The notes under the pieces were generated by a model. The model searched no databases and was not told the origin of the DNA. It worked only from the letters and a program-made list of their open reading frames with translations. A stretch of DNA of 21,531 nucleotides from Phallusia fumigata (Eukaryota > Chordata > Ascidiacea > Phlebobranchia > Ascidiidae), in NCBI GenBank assembly GCA_008931825.1, contig QXVZ01011037.1:1-21531 (forward strand), given 5' to 3'. The position numbers were made by a program, and so were the translations under genes. Shown piece after piece: positions 1 through 9,926 of this stretch. Each line of letters begins with the position of its first letter. The stretch's first letter is position 1.

Positions 1-74
1 ATCAGAACAGATGTTTTAATCAGTTCCCAGCGGCAAACCACTTGTTTCAAAATTACAGGTTGTAACAACATGGC

Positions 75-650
75 GTACACCAAAGATGACCAAGTTACTT
101 CAATGTAAAAGCAACACTGAATTGTCTGCTATCAATACGGACAATTGCAAATCCTATCTTTGCCAAATAGTTGTTTGCATTGTATTGTATGTCAACAAAG
201 GTCCCAGCTTGCTAAATAATGCTTGTTTTTACTGCAACGGTTTGCGACTGGTTTGCACAGAGGCTTAAACGTTTTTAGTTTATGACAGATAATGATGGCA
301 CGCTCCCTTAAGCAATGGGTCTTAAACGCAATGTTACAAGCAAAAGTTGTTTATGTATGACATACCGATATTGATTTGGTGGTGACCGTTAACATATTAT
401 AGCACACCTACAACAAAACAAAAAAAAATTAAGGATGTTCAGTATTCTTAAACTTGCTGCAATCATTAGGTTACAAAAAGCTATCCATCAGCTAGCTGAT
501 CAGTCACAGTCCCGAAAAAGTGTACCAGAACATATCTTTTGTGCACGCAGGTAATTGGTTGATTTATAAATTTTAAAATGGCACCTTATGATAAAATGAA
601 ATTAAGTAAGTCATTCGATGAGGTGAGTACGTTTGCGTGGCGATTGGTTT
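75..650 (+). repeat. Tandem duplication, upstream copy (promoter region plus first exon 1a)
   Basis: This stretch is a diverged copy of 1110-1690. Matching landmarks keep a nearly constant offset of about 1036-1040 bases: GTTGTTTGCATTG at 170 and 1210, a block ending GGTTTGCACNGAGGC near 250 and 1290, and a short ATG-initiated exon followed by a donor and the similar intron start TTTGNGTGGNGCGATT at about 630 and 1670. The copy holds the probable 5' flank and first exon 1a of the SLC17-like gene. Divergence is too high for an assembly overlap and there is no N between the copies, so I read it as a genuine old tandem duplication. Confidence 0.65.
578..622 (+). CDS. Alternative first coding exon 1a of the SLC17-like gene
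   Basis: The ATG at 578 opens 15 codons (starts MAPYDKM, ends FDE), followed by the strong donor GTGAGT at 623. It ends in phase 0, which fits the acceptor before 1946. The encoded peptide is the short acidic cytosolic N-terminus expected before the first membrane segment of an SLC17 transporter. A good AG acceptor-like site (TTTTGTGCACGCAG, ending at 550) lies 27 bases upstream of the ATG, so the mRNA 5' end could come from a 5' UTR intron or from spliced-leader addition. No transcript evidence is available. Confidence 0.5.
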
Positions 651-3600
651 TCAAATGATACCGTTAAAGAGGACACCACCTAAAATTCAGAAAAACTCCA
701 TTTTACGGAACACGTACCAAGTTTTAATTGGTAGACGTTAAAATAAGCACAATTAAATTTGGTAAAGTGTAAAATTTCGAAGTAATGAATGTGTGTGCAC
801 AGGGTGGCGGAAGTCCTTCTCTGTCGTAAGTATTTAAATAATTAGCGGTGCTTTCAGGGTCGTGACAGATTTCGTCCGCAACAGCTGAAGAAACTTGCAC
901 AAAGCAATCCAGGTTAGGCAGATGTTTATACTCGCTTCAATAGCATTACTTAAGCTTGGCAAACAAATATTGTTCGGTGATGGGATAGGGCTGTTGCACA
1001 ACGGCTTAGCCAGTCCAAGTTTTTAATGGCGGAAAAGCAAATTAAGTTAAACTGCAATGATGTTAAAGACGACCAGTTAGCAATTGCAGTGTTTGTTTAA
1101 GAATCCAGGTCACAAAGAGAACGAAGTTACTTCAGCGTTAATGTAACAAAAAAACTAAACTACCAATAACTCAGACATGTGATGTGGCTGTGTTTGTTTG
1201 GTCCCGAAAGTTGTTTGCATTGCATTGTTTGTTAAGATAAAAGCCCACTTACTAAAAAAAAGCTTGCACTGTGCCGGAATGCGATGGTTTGCACCGAGGC
1301 AACTGCACACATGAACATTTTAGGTTCATGGTAGCATGCTACCGAAAGTAACGAGGTTTACAGCGAAATTTAAACGTTGCAAACAAAAGCTGTTTGATGC
1401 ATATCATAGCTATATCGAATTAAAGCAGTTCAACATGTCACGGCTCATATTAAACAAAAACGCGAGTCGCATATAAGTTTCGAGCTATGTAAATTTTCTG
1501 CAAACAGGAGGTTGGAAAACTAAATTATAAGTTGGCGGTCAGTTATAGAAAAGACGAAGTAAAACCAAACTATTATATTAGATCGATTATTCTGGTTTGA
1601 AAAAGCTTTAGAAATGAGACAGTCAGAAGACGAAGAAAATGAATCCAATTTATTCGAAGAGGTAAGCGCATTTGTGGGGCGATTATGCACCAACAATGGT
1701 TGCACTCAGTTAGAATTACCAACAACAATTACCTCTACGCTACCACCAAAATGCCACTTTTCAAATTACTGAAAAGCACTTATCTAGATTTTGTTTCGCA
1801 CAATTCGTGTTGTTTGTTTTGAATAGAACTAAAAACTTATTTTTCAAATTACTTTAGTTCACGTTTTTTTAAGTCTCAGTAAAGCCAGTACTTGCCATGT
1901 CAAAATCCTTGAAGGTCACTTTGACATAAGTCAACATGTTTTAAGGAGAAAACCCCTGGATGCTACATAAAGGCACGACATGTGCTCGCTTTAATGGGCT
2001 TCTTTGGTATGTTCAATGCATATGCCCTCCGTTCCAATCTTAGTGTCGCGATTGTCGCGATGGTTAACACGACCGAGGACGTACAAACTCAAAACGAAAC
2101 AAATGTGTGTCCGGAAAGAGGTCGAAGTTCATCCGAGCCCTCATCGGTAAGCTAATTAATGACCCTATCTATTTGCTCAAATAACTTGCTTCAATTTTTA
2201 GGGTACTTTGTTTTTACCGATGTAACAGAGTGCGCTATTTGATGCCTAAAACAATAGAAACCTTGTAGACTCCGTAGAGTCACAGTACGCCAGGTCTATG
2301 AGAGGCGTGATACCAAATAATAGTCGGCCTTTCAAGCATTTCCATTCAGCAAAGAGTATGGGCTAGAAAAACTTAGGTGTCATTTCTCCTCTGGTTCGCT
2401 ATGTGTTCGACCTAACTTGGTATAACAACCTATGGATAGTGTTAAAGCATTTCTGCACTGCATATTATTCTTAACATTTTGAATAATTTCACATGAGCAG
2501 TTCACTGCCATGTCTAACGGAAATCAGACGTCTTAAACAGTTTTATCAGTTTGGACTGTGTAGAATGGCGTTTTCAACTGGAACCCAGCACAGCAAGGCT
2601 TACTGCTTGGCTGCTATTACTATGGTTATCTCTGTAACAATGTTCTCGGTGCCTGGATGTCAAGAAGANACTGTGTAGAATGGCGTTTTCAACTGGAACC
2701 CAGCACAGCAAGGCTTACTGCTTGGCTGCTATTACTATGGTTATCTCTGTAACAATGTTCTCGGTGCCTGGATGTCAAGAAGATTTGGATTTAGACTGGT
2801 TATGGGTGCGTCTATGATGTTATCTGGAGTGATAACCATATGTATGCCTGCAGTCGCTTACACAAGCTTTGAACTCCTGGTGACCCTCAGAGCTGTGATT
2901 GGATTTTTGCAGGTGGGTTTAAAATATTTTGATGTAAAACAAACCTTCCTTGAATTTCCGCAAGAAGTTCAAAATCTTAACCATGTAGCACCCGGGGCAC
3001 TTTTTGTTAGCCAGGCATGCTTTTGAATAGTTGTCCAAGTGACGCCGTCGAAACATCAAGTCTGTACACCAAGCGGTCCGTGGAAACTTGTGCCCAATTG
3101 TGGTTAATGTTTCTTTAATGACATGTACGTTAGGCCATTGCCCAGACATACGCCTAGCATCCTTGTATAAAGTAACATTTTTATTATTGCGCATTTGTTA
3201 TTAGTTTGCCCTTTCTCGGCTAAGCAAATAGGTCAACAAAGATATCCAAAGCTTGTAACAACTTTGTAAACCATATTTCAGGGTGTATGCTCGCCGTCCA
3301 TCATCGGTGCTTGGGGAGTTTGGGGCCCTCCCATGGAGAGAAGTGCACTGACTTCGTTTAGTATATCAGGGAGCAGCGTGGGAACGTTTGTAACGCTGCC
3401 AGTGGCTGGACTAATCGCGGAGAGCATTGGCTGGGAAGCGATATTTTATGTCACAGGTTTTGTACTTTGCTATGTCCCAAAACATCGATTCAAAATAGGC
3501 ACTGATTGGAGCCTGGGCAAAAAATTGAAATTAACGGTTTGTAACAGAAGCAAAACAAATGTGACATTTTAAGCTAAAAATCCATTTTGAAAGATCAGCG

Positions 3601-4316
3601 ATATTGACGGTTGTGAACTTGCAAATTTCCAAGCATCTTTAAAACCCAACCACGTGTGAATCAAAATTACCACATCCTTAACGCCTCGTTTGTAAATAAA
3701 TATATCACTAAATACCAAATGATCAGGTGGATCAGCTGTGGTGTGGTGTGGGGCCTGGTTTGCCCTTGTATACGATTCGCCAGATCACCACCCGAGGATC
3801 TCACACCAAGAAAAAAAGTTTATAGTTGAAAGCAGTGGAGTGAAAAAGAAAAAAGACCAGGTAAAACAACAAGATGATGTGTGCTTTACAAAAACAAGAG
3901 AAAGATAGCCAGTCGTCCAGGGCTCACCATAGACAAAGCTATTTACATCTAAACAACATCTATACATTTAACAATAAAATCGCCATCTCAGGCACAGCCC
4001 GGTCGTTAACAAGCTATTCACAATAAAAACATACCATCTCAATTTTATTACCCTACATATAAACTTTGAGTGTTCTTGTCAAATAAAAGGTGACTACCAA
4101 ATTCAGTAGGTAGAAACAACAAGAAATTAGTTGACTAATTAACCACTACACATTTTTAGGGAATCAAAGTGACAACACCGTGGAAATCGATTCTAACCTC
4201 CCTTCCAGTGATTGGAATATTCTGCAGTCATTTCGCAGGAAACTGGGGCATTTACACACTTCTATCCATGTTGCCAACCTATATGGCAACAATACTAAAA
4301 TTCAATTTAGCTGCGG
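578..4316 (+). CDS. SLC17-family (sialin/VGLUT/phosphate-type) anion transporter, 5' part only
   Basis: Major-facilitator transporter of the SLC17 family, which moves organic anions (sialate, glutamate, urate) or phosphate across lysosomal, vesicular or plasma membranes. Exons: 1a 578-622 or 1b 1614-1661; 1946-2146; 2679-2912; 3282-3456; 3727-3860; 4160-4316. Phases agree throughout (0,0,0,1,0). Exon 2 carries the first membrane segment, [16 protein letters not shown], followed by a glycosylatable loop (NTT, NET). Exon 3 has the [19 protein letters not shown] block, equivalent to the family's WD/ETQG..LGSFFYGY. Exon 4 has [19 protein letters not shown], the family's W.PP.ERS signature. Exon 5 has the [14 protein letters not shown] loop after membrane segment 6, and exon 6 starts the C-terminal half ([12 protein letters not shown]...). 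The gene is cut by the N at 4317; the last five or so membrane segments are absent. The substrate cannot be decided from this. Confidence 0.88.
1110..1690 (+). repeat. Tandem duplication, downstream copy (promoter region plus first exon 1b)
   Basis: This is the partner of 75-650 and carries the alternative first exon 1b (1614-1661) with its own 5' flank. The intervening 650-1110 shows no coding signal that I can support. Confidence 0.65.
1614..1661 (+). CDS. Alternative first coding exon 1b of the SLC17-like gene
   Basis: The ATG at 1614 opens 16 codons (starts MRQSEDEE, ends LFEE), followed by donor GTAAGC at 1662. It also ends in phase 0, so either 1a or 1b can join the exon at 1946 in frame. 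The peptide is strongly acidic, typical of SLC17 cytosolic N-termini. Its similarity in size, phase, position and flanking intron to exon 1a is the main reason to call both. It is the copy nearer to exon 2 and the likelier default start. Confidence 0.6.
2555..2783 (+). repeat. 114-base exact direct duplication around the N at 2669 (assembly overlap)
   Basis: Bases 2555-2668 and 2670-2783 read identically and are separated only by one N. The unit covers the acceptor and first 105 bases of SLC17 exon 3. An exact match directly across an N is what an unmerged contig overlap looks like. I therefore treat 2564-2668 as a redundant copy and 2679-2912 as the real exon. Confidence 0.9.
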
Positions 4317-4317
4317 N
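4317..4317. other. Assembly join that truncates the SLC17 gene
   Basis: A single N follows the SLC17 exon at codon AAT-TTA-GCT-GCG. The sequence after it shares nothing with the transporter and carries no further SLC17 exon before the Vsx upstream region, so an unknown length of DNA is missing here. Confidence 0.85.
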
Positions 4318-4375
4318 TAGGCTCTTTGCGCATTGTTTACCCAATTCCGTTCATCGATACGTCATTGTGTCGTAA

Positions 4376-4500
4376 CCCAGGGCGCCCTGACGCCGGCGTC
4401 GCGCCCCGGCGTCGAGCTCTTTAAATTGTCGTGAGCCTTATGTTACGTCACGGTCACGGGGAGGGGAGAGAAGGGCCGCTCGACCTTTTCGTCAAATGAC
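4376..4500. other. GC-rich block with GACGCCGGCGTC palindrome at the end of a short contig
   Basis: The block is strikingly GC and CpG rich compared with its AT-rich surroundings. It contains the perfect palindrome GACGCCGGCGTC (4389-4400), a GGCGCC site (4381-4386) and a CRE-like TTACGTCA near 4443. It lies close to the start of the small contig 4318-5178 and is not represented in the second copy of this region. It may be a distal CpG-rich Vsx control element, or foreign or low-quality contig-end sequence; I cannot decide. Confidence 0.35.
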
Positions 4501-5805
4501 TTGTCAGCGGAAAGGCGATGTTGATTGGTTGACATCATATTGATGATTCGAGGGATTTTTTCTGCACCACAAGGACAAGTGCCTCGAGTTTGTGTTTAAG
4601 ACGCACTGCACCGTTGGTCTTTGTTAAATGCAACTGCGTAACTGCGTGGGTCGAGGTGTACAGTCAGAATATTGTTCCGTTTAAATATGGGTAATGTAGG
4701 GCGAATAATTAATAGTCAGTGGGAAACTGGAACTAAATTTTGCAACGATTAATGTAGCGTTTATGGAGTTATGGATTGGCATATCAGTTTTAGACAAAAA
4801 AATGTATTCAGCAGTTTGGGTCCATTTATAAACAAAATTTGTAAGCTCTATTAACCATAAAAGTTGAGCGCAAACTTACTAAATGTACAAATAATTGCAA
4901 AGCTGTCATTAAGGATGGCAGCGTAATATTTTCCAATTTATATGCACGGAAAATGCAGGAAAATGTTATTCATGTATACAATTTATATGAATTAAATATT
5001 CATCTATCTGCGGTAAAAAGCTCAATTTACGTGATTTGCTTCTTAAAGTTCAATTTTGGTTTCTTGTTGGCTAAAGAATTTTCAGTATTTTCGTCACAAA
5101 TTTGTCACTTTGCATTATCGTATCGTTTTATAGCTTTTGCAGTCTGTGGTTCACTTGAGTGTCAAGTAGAAAAAACGTNTTGTCAGCGGAAAGGCGATGT
5201 TGATTGGTTGACATCATATTGATGATTCGAGGGATTTTTTCTGCACCACAAGGACAAGTGCCTCGAGTTTGTGTTTAAGGCGCGCTGAACCGTTGGTCTT
5301 TGTTAAATGCAACTGCGTAACTGCGTAACTGCGTAACTGCGTGGGTCGAGGTGTATAGTCAGAATATTGTTCCGTTTAAATATGGGTAATGTAGGGCGAA
5401 TAATTAATAGTCAGTGGCAAACTGGAACTAAATTTTGCAACGATTAATGTAGCGTTTATGGAGTTATGGATTGGCATATCAGTTTTAGACAAAAAAAATG
5501 TATTCAGCAGTTTGGGTCCATTCATAAACAAAATTTGTAAGCTCTATTAACCATAAAAGTTGAGCGCAAACTTACTAAATGTACAAATAATTGCAAAGCT
5601 GTCATTAAGGATGGCAACGTAATATTTTCCAATTTATATGCACGGAAAATGCAGGAAAATGTTATTCATGTGTATACAATGCACATGAATTAAATATTCA
5701 TCTATCTGCGGTAAAAAGCTCAATTTATGTGATTTGCTTCTTAAAGTTCAATTTTGGTTTCTTGTTGGCTAAAGAATTTTCGGTATTTTCGTCACAAATT
5801 TGTCC

Positions 5806-5813
5806 ATTTGCAT
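5806..5813 (+). promoter_or_regulatory. POU octamer ATTTGCAT upstream of Vsx
   Basis: A perfect octamer lies about 90 bases before the Vsx ATG. In the other copy of this region the first base is C (CTTTGCAT, near 5108), so the site appears polymorphic between the two haplotype copies. Function is inferred from the motif only. Confidence 0.35.
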
Positions 5814-5821
5814 AATCGCAT

Positions 5822-5840
5822 CGTTTTATAGCTTTTGCAG
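5822..5840 (+). promoter_or_regulatory. Vsx: 3' splice-site-like sequence 63 bases before the Vsx start codon
   Basis: CGTTTTATAGCTTTTGCAG is a good acceptor, conserved in both haplotype copies, with no partner donor visible upstream. In ascidians many mRNAs receive a spliced leader in trans, so this could be a trans-splice acceptor. A 5' UTR intron with an upstream exon lost at a contig join is the alternative. Confidence 0.35.
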
Positions 5841-5903
5841 TCTGTGGTTCGCTTGAGTGTCAGTCTAAGTAGAAAATACGTATTAGCCAGCACAGATATC
5901 GCA

Positions 5904-8900
5904 ATGCTCTCTACATTAAACACGCAAAGTCCGCACCGGATTTCGAGGTGCGTTGACGAATCGGAACTGAGCAGCGCCAGTTCGGTGTCGGAAGGGACAA
6001 GCAAAGATGTTGAGTGTTCCGAAGCATCCCCTCGAAGTGATGATCGGTGTCAAAAGGAGGAGAAGGCTCGAAAATTTGATGAGGGATCATTTCACATAAG
6101 TCGCCTGTTATCCGAGGACAGGAAAGACCAATTCCGAGACACCGATTTATCCAAGGACATTAACTGTCGCGATCGGCAGCTTTCGAGTGTGGTGCAATCG
6201 CCAGTAATTCCGTTCTCAAGTGCAAATGAATCGAATCTAAGCGAAACATTTCGGGGTTCTCAAGTGCCCCGTGCAAATCTGGAGAGGGGATTGAAGACTG
6301 GAAATACGCGTAATGGCGTTGCAATTGGGCGAACAGATGACAGCATCCACGCGCTACATTGGAAAAATTCAAGTGGCCACAATCGCCTTACTCCGGTGGA
6401 TAAAATAAAAGTGGACAACGAAGATAGACGCAATTGTGTCTCGGCGATTCCGAATAGCAAGCAGCAAGCCCGCACCATCGTTAAACTTGCAGCAACGACA
6501 GGATTGGATCAGGGCAAACCGAAAATCTGTAGCGACGAAAGAACCAGTTGTTTTCCAGCAATCAACAAGCCGGTTCATGTTTTGAGTGACAATAAACAGA
6601 CGACAAGCATGGGAATAGCTGTTCCGCAATCAATTCAGACAGTCGCGACCAGCAAACCAACGTGGCCAGGCTGCAGGACCAATACAGGATGGACAAGCAA
6701 CGTAAACAACAGTCATTTGATAAACTACGCAAACCTTAACCTTCTAACTTCTTTCTACCTTTCCGGAATGACGGGTTACCGGCATTTCCCACAACTTGGT
6801 CTTGCAAACACCAAACCTTCAGCGGGCTTAACCCATTGTAAGCCGATATCAGGTACGGTCTACCCACCTGGAGCATTGGAAACACTACCTCTGGTTGAAA
6901 AGCCTGGTCCGGCTTCTCAGGGCTTAATACAGAAGTTTCATCCGTTACTTGGTGATCACCCGATTCTAGAAAGCAGTTTTGTTAGAGCACAATCCGAACA
7001 ACGTGAAGGACTAACTCCATGTCGCATTAACGATGCTTCGCGAGTTTATGGAAGCGAAGGGTTGGAAGGCGGAACCGCGCGTACTTCAATGTTGATTACA
7101 GAAGATCGGAAACGAAAAATCGAAAAAGGTAGAAATTTGTTTTATTCCCCATTGTTTGTTGTAACATTTTGCGTTTTTATGCCTTTTTAAAAAAATTAAA
7201 TAGCGACATTTGTTTGTTATTTTTAAAAATACTATTTGAACGTCGCAAACATTGACCATTGTTTACAATAAAATATTTTAGATTTTAAACCTGGGAAAAC
7301 AAAAGATTTTCCACTTACTAAAATATTTTCACCATCAAATTGCTGATTAGACGTGGCCATTAACACAAATATTGTCGATCCTATATTCGTTATTACACAA
7401 GATTATTAACACTAATACACATCTTCACCACTTAAGCCTTGTCTTTGCGTTTGCTAATTCAGTGTAACAGGACAAATAATCCTATTCCGATCTGGCATAT
7501 GGAAAACAATGTGCGCCACAAACTAATTGGCCGTTAATAATGTCGTGTAAACAGCGAAATTTCCAATTGCAATTTTGTTAGGCGCCCAGGGAACTTTCTG
7601 TCGTGTCAGTGTGGCCTAAATGTTGTTCAAATGTGACGAATCACACTTGTTACAATGCAGCGATCGGAAATGTCCGACACTCTGTGTGACAAGATAGCAA
7701 AATGGCGATCAGGCGTGTAATGGTACAATGGATCCGTTCAAGCGGTCTGGGGGCCGTTTTCAGCTTTGCTCCATCACTGTTGTATGTAATGGATTTTAAT
7801 TCCCCGTGGTTATTCTTGCTGGTATTATCGGCTTGTAAATCGTTGCAGTTGTTTGGATTAGATTAAAATCTGATAAATGGATGTAAAATCTGGTACCAAT
7901 TTCACACGCTACAGCATAAGACCGATATACATATCATAGAATCTGGTTTTACATATATGTATTTTGAAATAAATTTGAAATCTTTTAGAATCCGATGATG
8001 AAAGTTCCAGCTCGAAAAAGCAGAAAAAGCGACGAAACAGGTAACAATGCCTCTCATTTATCACTTATTTAGAAATATTATGTTAAAACTAAAACGCAGG
8101 TTTTGCATCACAAAGCAATCGGAGAAGGTTTATTACGGCGAGGGTCTCGTATTTTTGCAACATTAAGTTTTGATTTTGAATTAATCTATTTGCTTTGCAG
8201 GACAATATTTACCAGTTCGCAACTTGAGGAATTGGAAAAGGCATTTCAAAAAGCGCACTACCCTGATCCAGAGGCTAGAGAAGAACTTGCAAAGAAAGCC
8301 AACTTGCAGGAAGGACGGATTCAGGTAAATCACTGTTTGTGTAAGTTACAACTCAAAAACACCTGGCAGATATTGTATTAAATCACCGAATAAAAGAACT
8401 AATACCTAACGAAAGAAATCGCTATTTTCGTCCCACATACAACCTGCTTTTTAGACAAACTTCATTTTTTGTTAAATTATCGGTTAGAAACAGGTTTTGT
8501 TTCATACTCAAGTGAAGTTTTAAATTGTATTTTGGCTAAAGCAGTCATATTTATGCCACAACTAAAAATCTAAAATTGTCCAAAACCAAAGTGCATGCCT
8601 AAACGCAAAATTGCATATATCCCGAATCAATAAATTACTACGATAGTAGATGATTACCTGTTATCGGTTTACTCACGAACATTGCCCTTAGGTGGCGTAA
8701 ATAACCCAGTTTATTAAAACCCACTGGGGAGCGTAATCAAACCAAGAAATTAATTATCGACTTTTTCAATTTTGCGCCGATCACGTCCCCGGAATCGATT
8801 TGATTTTAATTTTCGTCTCACACAGCCGATAAAAACGTGTTATAATTACCGTTTAATTACGCGTCGCTAGCACAAGAATCCCACGGGGGCTTCGGGGAGT

Positions 8901-9727
8901 TTTAACTTATCGGGTTACGCGGTTAACTTGGTCCGTTGCTTAAACGCTAATTGATGTACCGCAGTGACATGCAACTAAACCAGTTTATGCGCAGCGTCGA
9001 CTGCTTGGGTTCTGAGAGATATCTGTGCAGTAAGCTATCATGAAATCGCCCAAACTCGGCAAATTAATCAGTTATGTGCAATAACGTGTTTTGTTTCATA
9101 AACTAACAATACCTTTTTCAGGTTTGGTTTCAAAACCGTCGCGCAAAATGGCGCAAGAGTGAAAACAGTTGGGGTCACAGCAGCGTTATGGCTGAGTATG
9201 GACTATATGGGGCTATGGTGCGGCATTCAATCCCTCTACCACAGACTGTAATTAACGCATGTGCCAAAGACGGCTTTAAGAACGAGTCATTCGCCCCGTG
9301 GCTTATCGGTAAGCATAGGTTTTTAGTTATTTTTGATGTGTTTAATTTCTAACTCGCCAACACGAGTTTCTTGAGTAGGAAACTCTAACGGCTTTTTCCT
9401 AACAAACAGAATATAAATATTGTACCAAGTTACGAAAAATCCGTGCGGAATTCCAGTAAAGCAGCCGTCCTCTCGCCTATCACAGCACAAATAAAAACAA
9501 TGCTACAAAAAACAAAGTGGCATTTTAGGGCAATTAGTTAGAGTAAGCCTAATCGAGTTAATCCACGTCAAATGTCAAAGTAGCGTTGGTACTCAGTTCA
9601 GCTCTTAACAAATGTTCAATTTAATTTAGGCATGCACAAAAAAACATTGGCGTCCCAGCAAAAACTCGAAGCAGACGAAGACGTTCCGCGTCCACCACAG
9701 GACGCCCAAGAGCTACAACAACAATAA
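5904..9727 (+). CDS. Vsx: Vsx: visual system homeobox transcription factor (paired-like homeodomain plus CVC domain), complete
   Basis: Nuclear DNA-binding regulator of the Vsx1/Vsx2 (Chx10) family, used in photoreceptor/retinal and interneuron specification. Exons: 5904-7128, 7989-8040, 8201-8324, 9122-9308, 9630-9727. Phases 1,2,0,1 agree, giving 561 residues. Residues 63-69 (FHISRLL) form an eh1-like repressor motif. The homeodomain spans about 422-481, with [15 protein letters not shown] in helix 1 and [12 protein letters not shown] in helix 3; residue 50 is Gln, as in paired-like Q50 proteins. The CVC domain follows directly ([16 protein letters not shown], then APWLIGMHKK), which is diagnostic for Vsx. 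The ATG at 5904 is the first in-frame ATG. The first exon alone gives a 408-residue, Ser-rich, apparently disordered N-terminus. Only about 25 residues follow the CVC domain, with no OAR motif. The splice inside the homeodomain before VWFQ is a common paired-class intron position. Confidence 0.97.
7129..7988 (+). other. Vsx intron 1, no other gene seen
   Basis: AT-rich intron between donor GTAGAA (7129) and acceptor TTTTAG (7988). I see no coding stretch, RNA gene or clear repeat in it. Confidence 0.8.
8751..8859. promoter_or_regulatory. Cluster of TAATTA homeodomain core sites in Vsx intron 3
   Basis: TAATTA occurs at 8751-8756, 8843-8848 and 8854-8859; the last two share the longer word TAATTAC and are one helical turn apart (11 bases). 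A TAATTG lies about 90 bases further on. Q50 paired-like homeodomains, including Vsx, bind TAATTA cores, so an autoregulatory enhancer is possible. The motif is common in AT-rich DNA and function is inference. Confidence 0.25.
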
Positions 9728-9920
9728 GCAATTTACATTTTTGACCTATTTCATGCTGCAGAAGTTCCAACCGCGGGTTTTACACCCGTGCTGTTATTTG
9801 CAATCTTATACCAGTTTTATTGTTGCGCCGTAGAGGTACATTTTTAGATTTAAAAATCTGTGTTTTATTTTTGTTTTGTGCGATAATGCTTTGGCTTTTT
9901 GATGTTGATTTCACATTTTG

Positions 9921-9926
9921 AATAAA
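9921..9926 (+). terminator. Vsx: Poly(A) signal AATAAA for Vsx
   Basis: AATAAA lies about 195 bases after the Vsx stop codon at 9725-9727. It is the first canonical signal downstream and is followed by T-rich and A-rich sequence. A second AATAAA lies near 10261. Confidence 0.5.

Larger units (their letters stand above)
4501..5881. repeat. Vsx: Direct duplication of the Vsx upstream region across the N at 5179 (allelic overlap)
   Basis: 4501-5178 and 5180-5881 are near-identical over about 680-700 bases. They differ by scattered substitutions, a short indel near 5850 and an AACTGCGT microsatellite (two units near 4630, four near 5310). The unit starts and stops exactly at the N-bounded contig ends. 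This pattern fits two haplotypes of one locus left unmerged, in a species with high heterozygosity, better than a true tandem duplication. Only the second copy runs on into the Vsx coding exon. Confidence 0.85.

Noticed and set aside
2919..3194. 91-codon open frame on the minus strand inside an SLC17 intron
   Set aside because: It reads somewhat protein-like but matches no family I recognise, has no splice or promoter context, and partly overlaps the intron start. Lengths of this order arise by chance here.
5835..5903. N-terminal extension of the Vsx frame upstream of the ATG at 5904
   Set aside because: It begins with TTG, runs across the acceptor-like site, and its frame is disrupted by an indel in the other haplotype copy.
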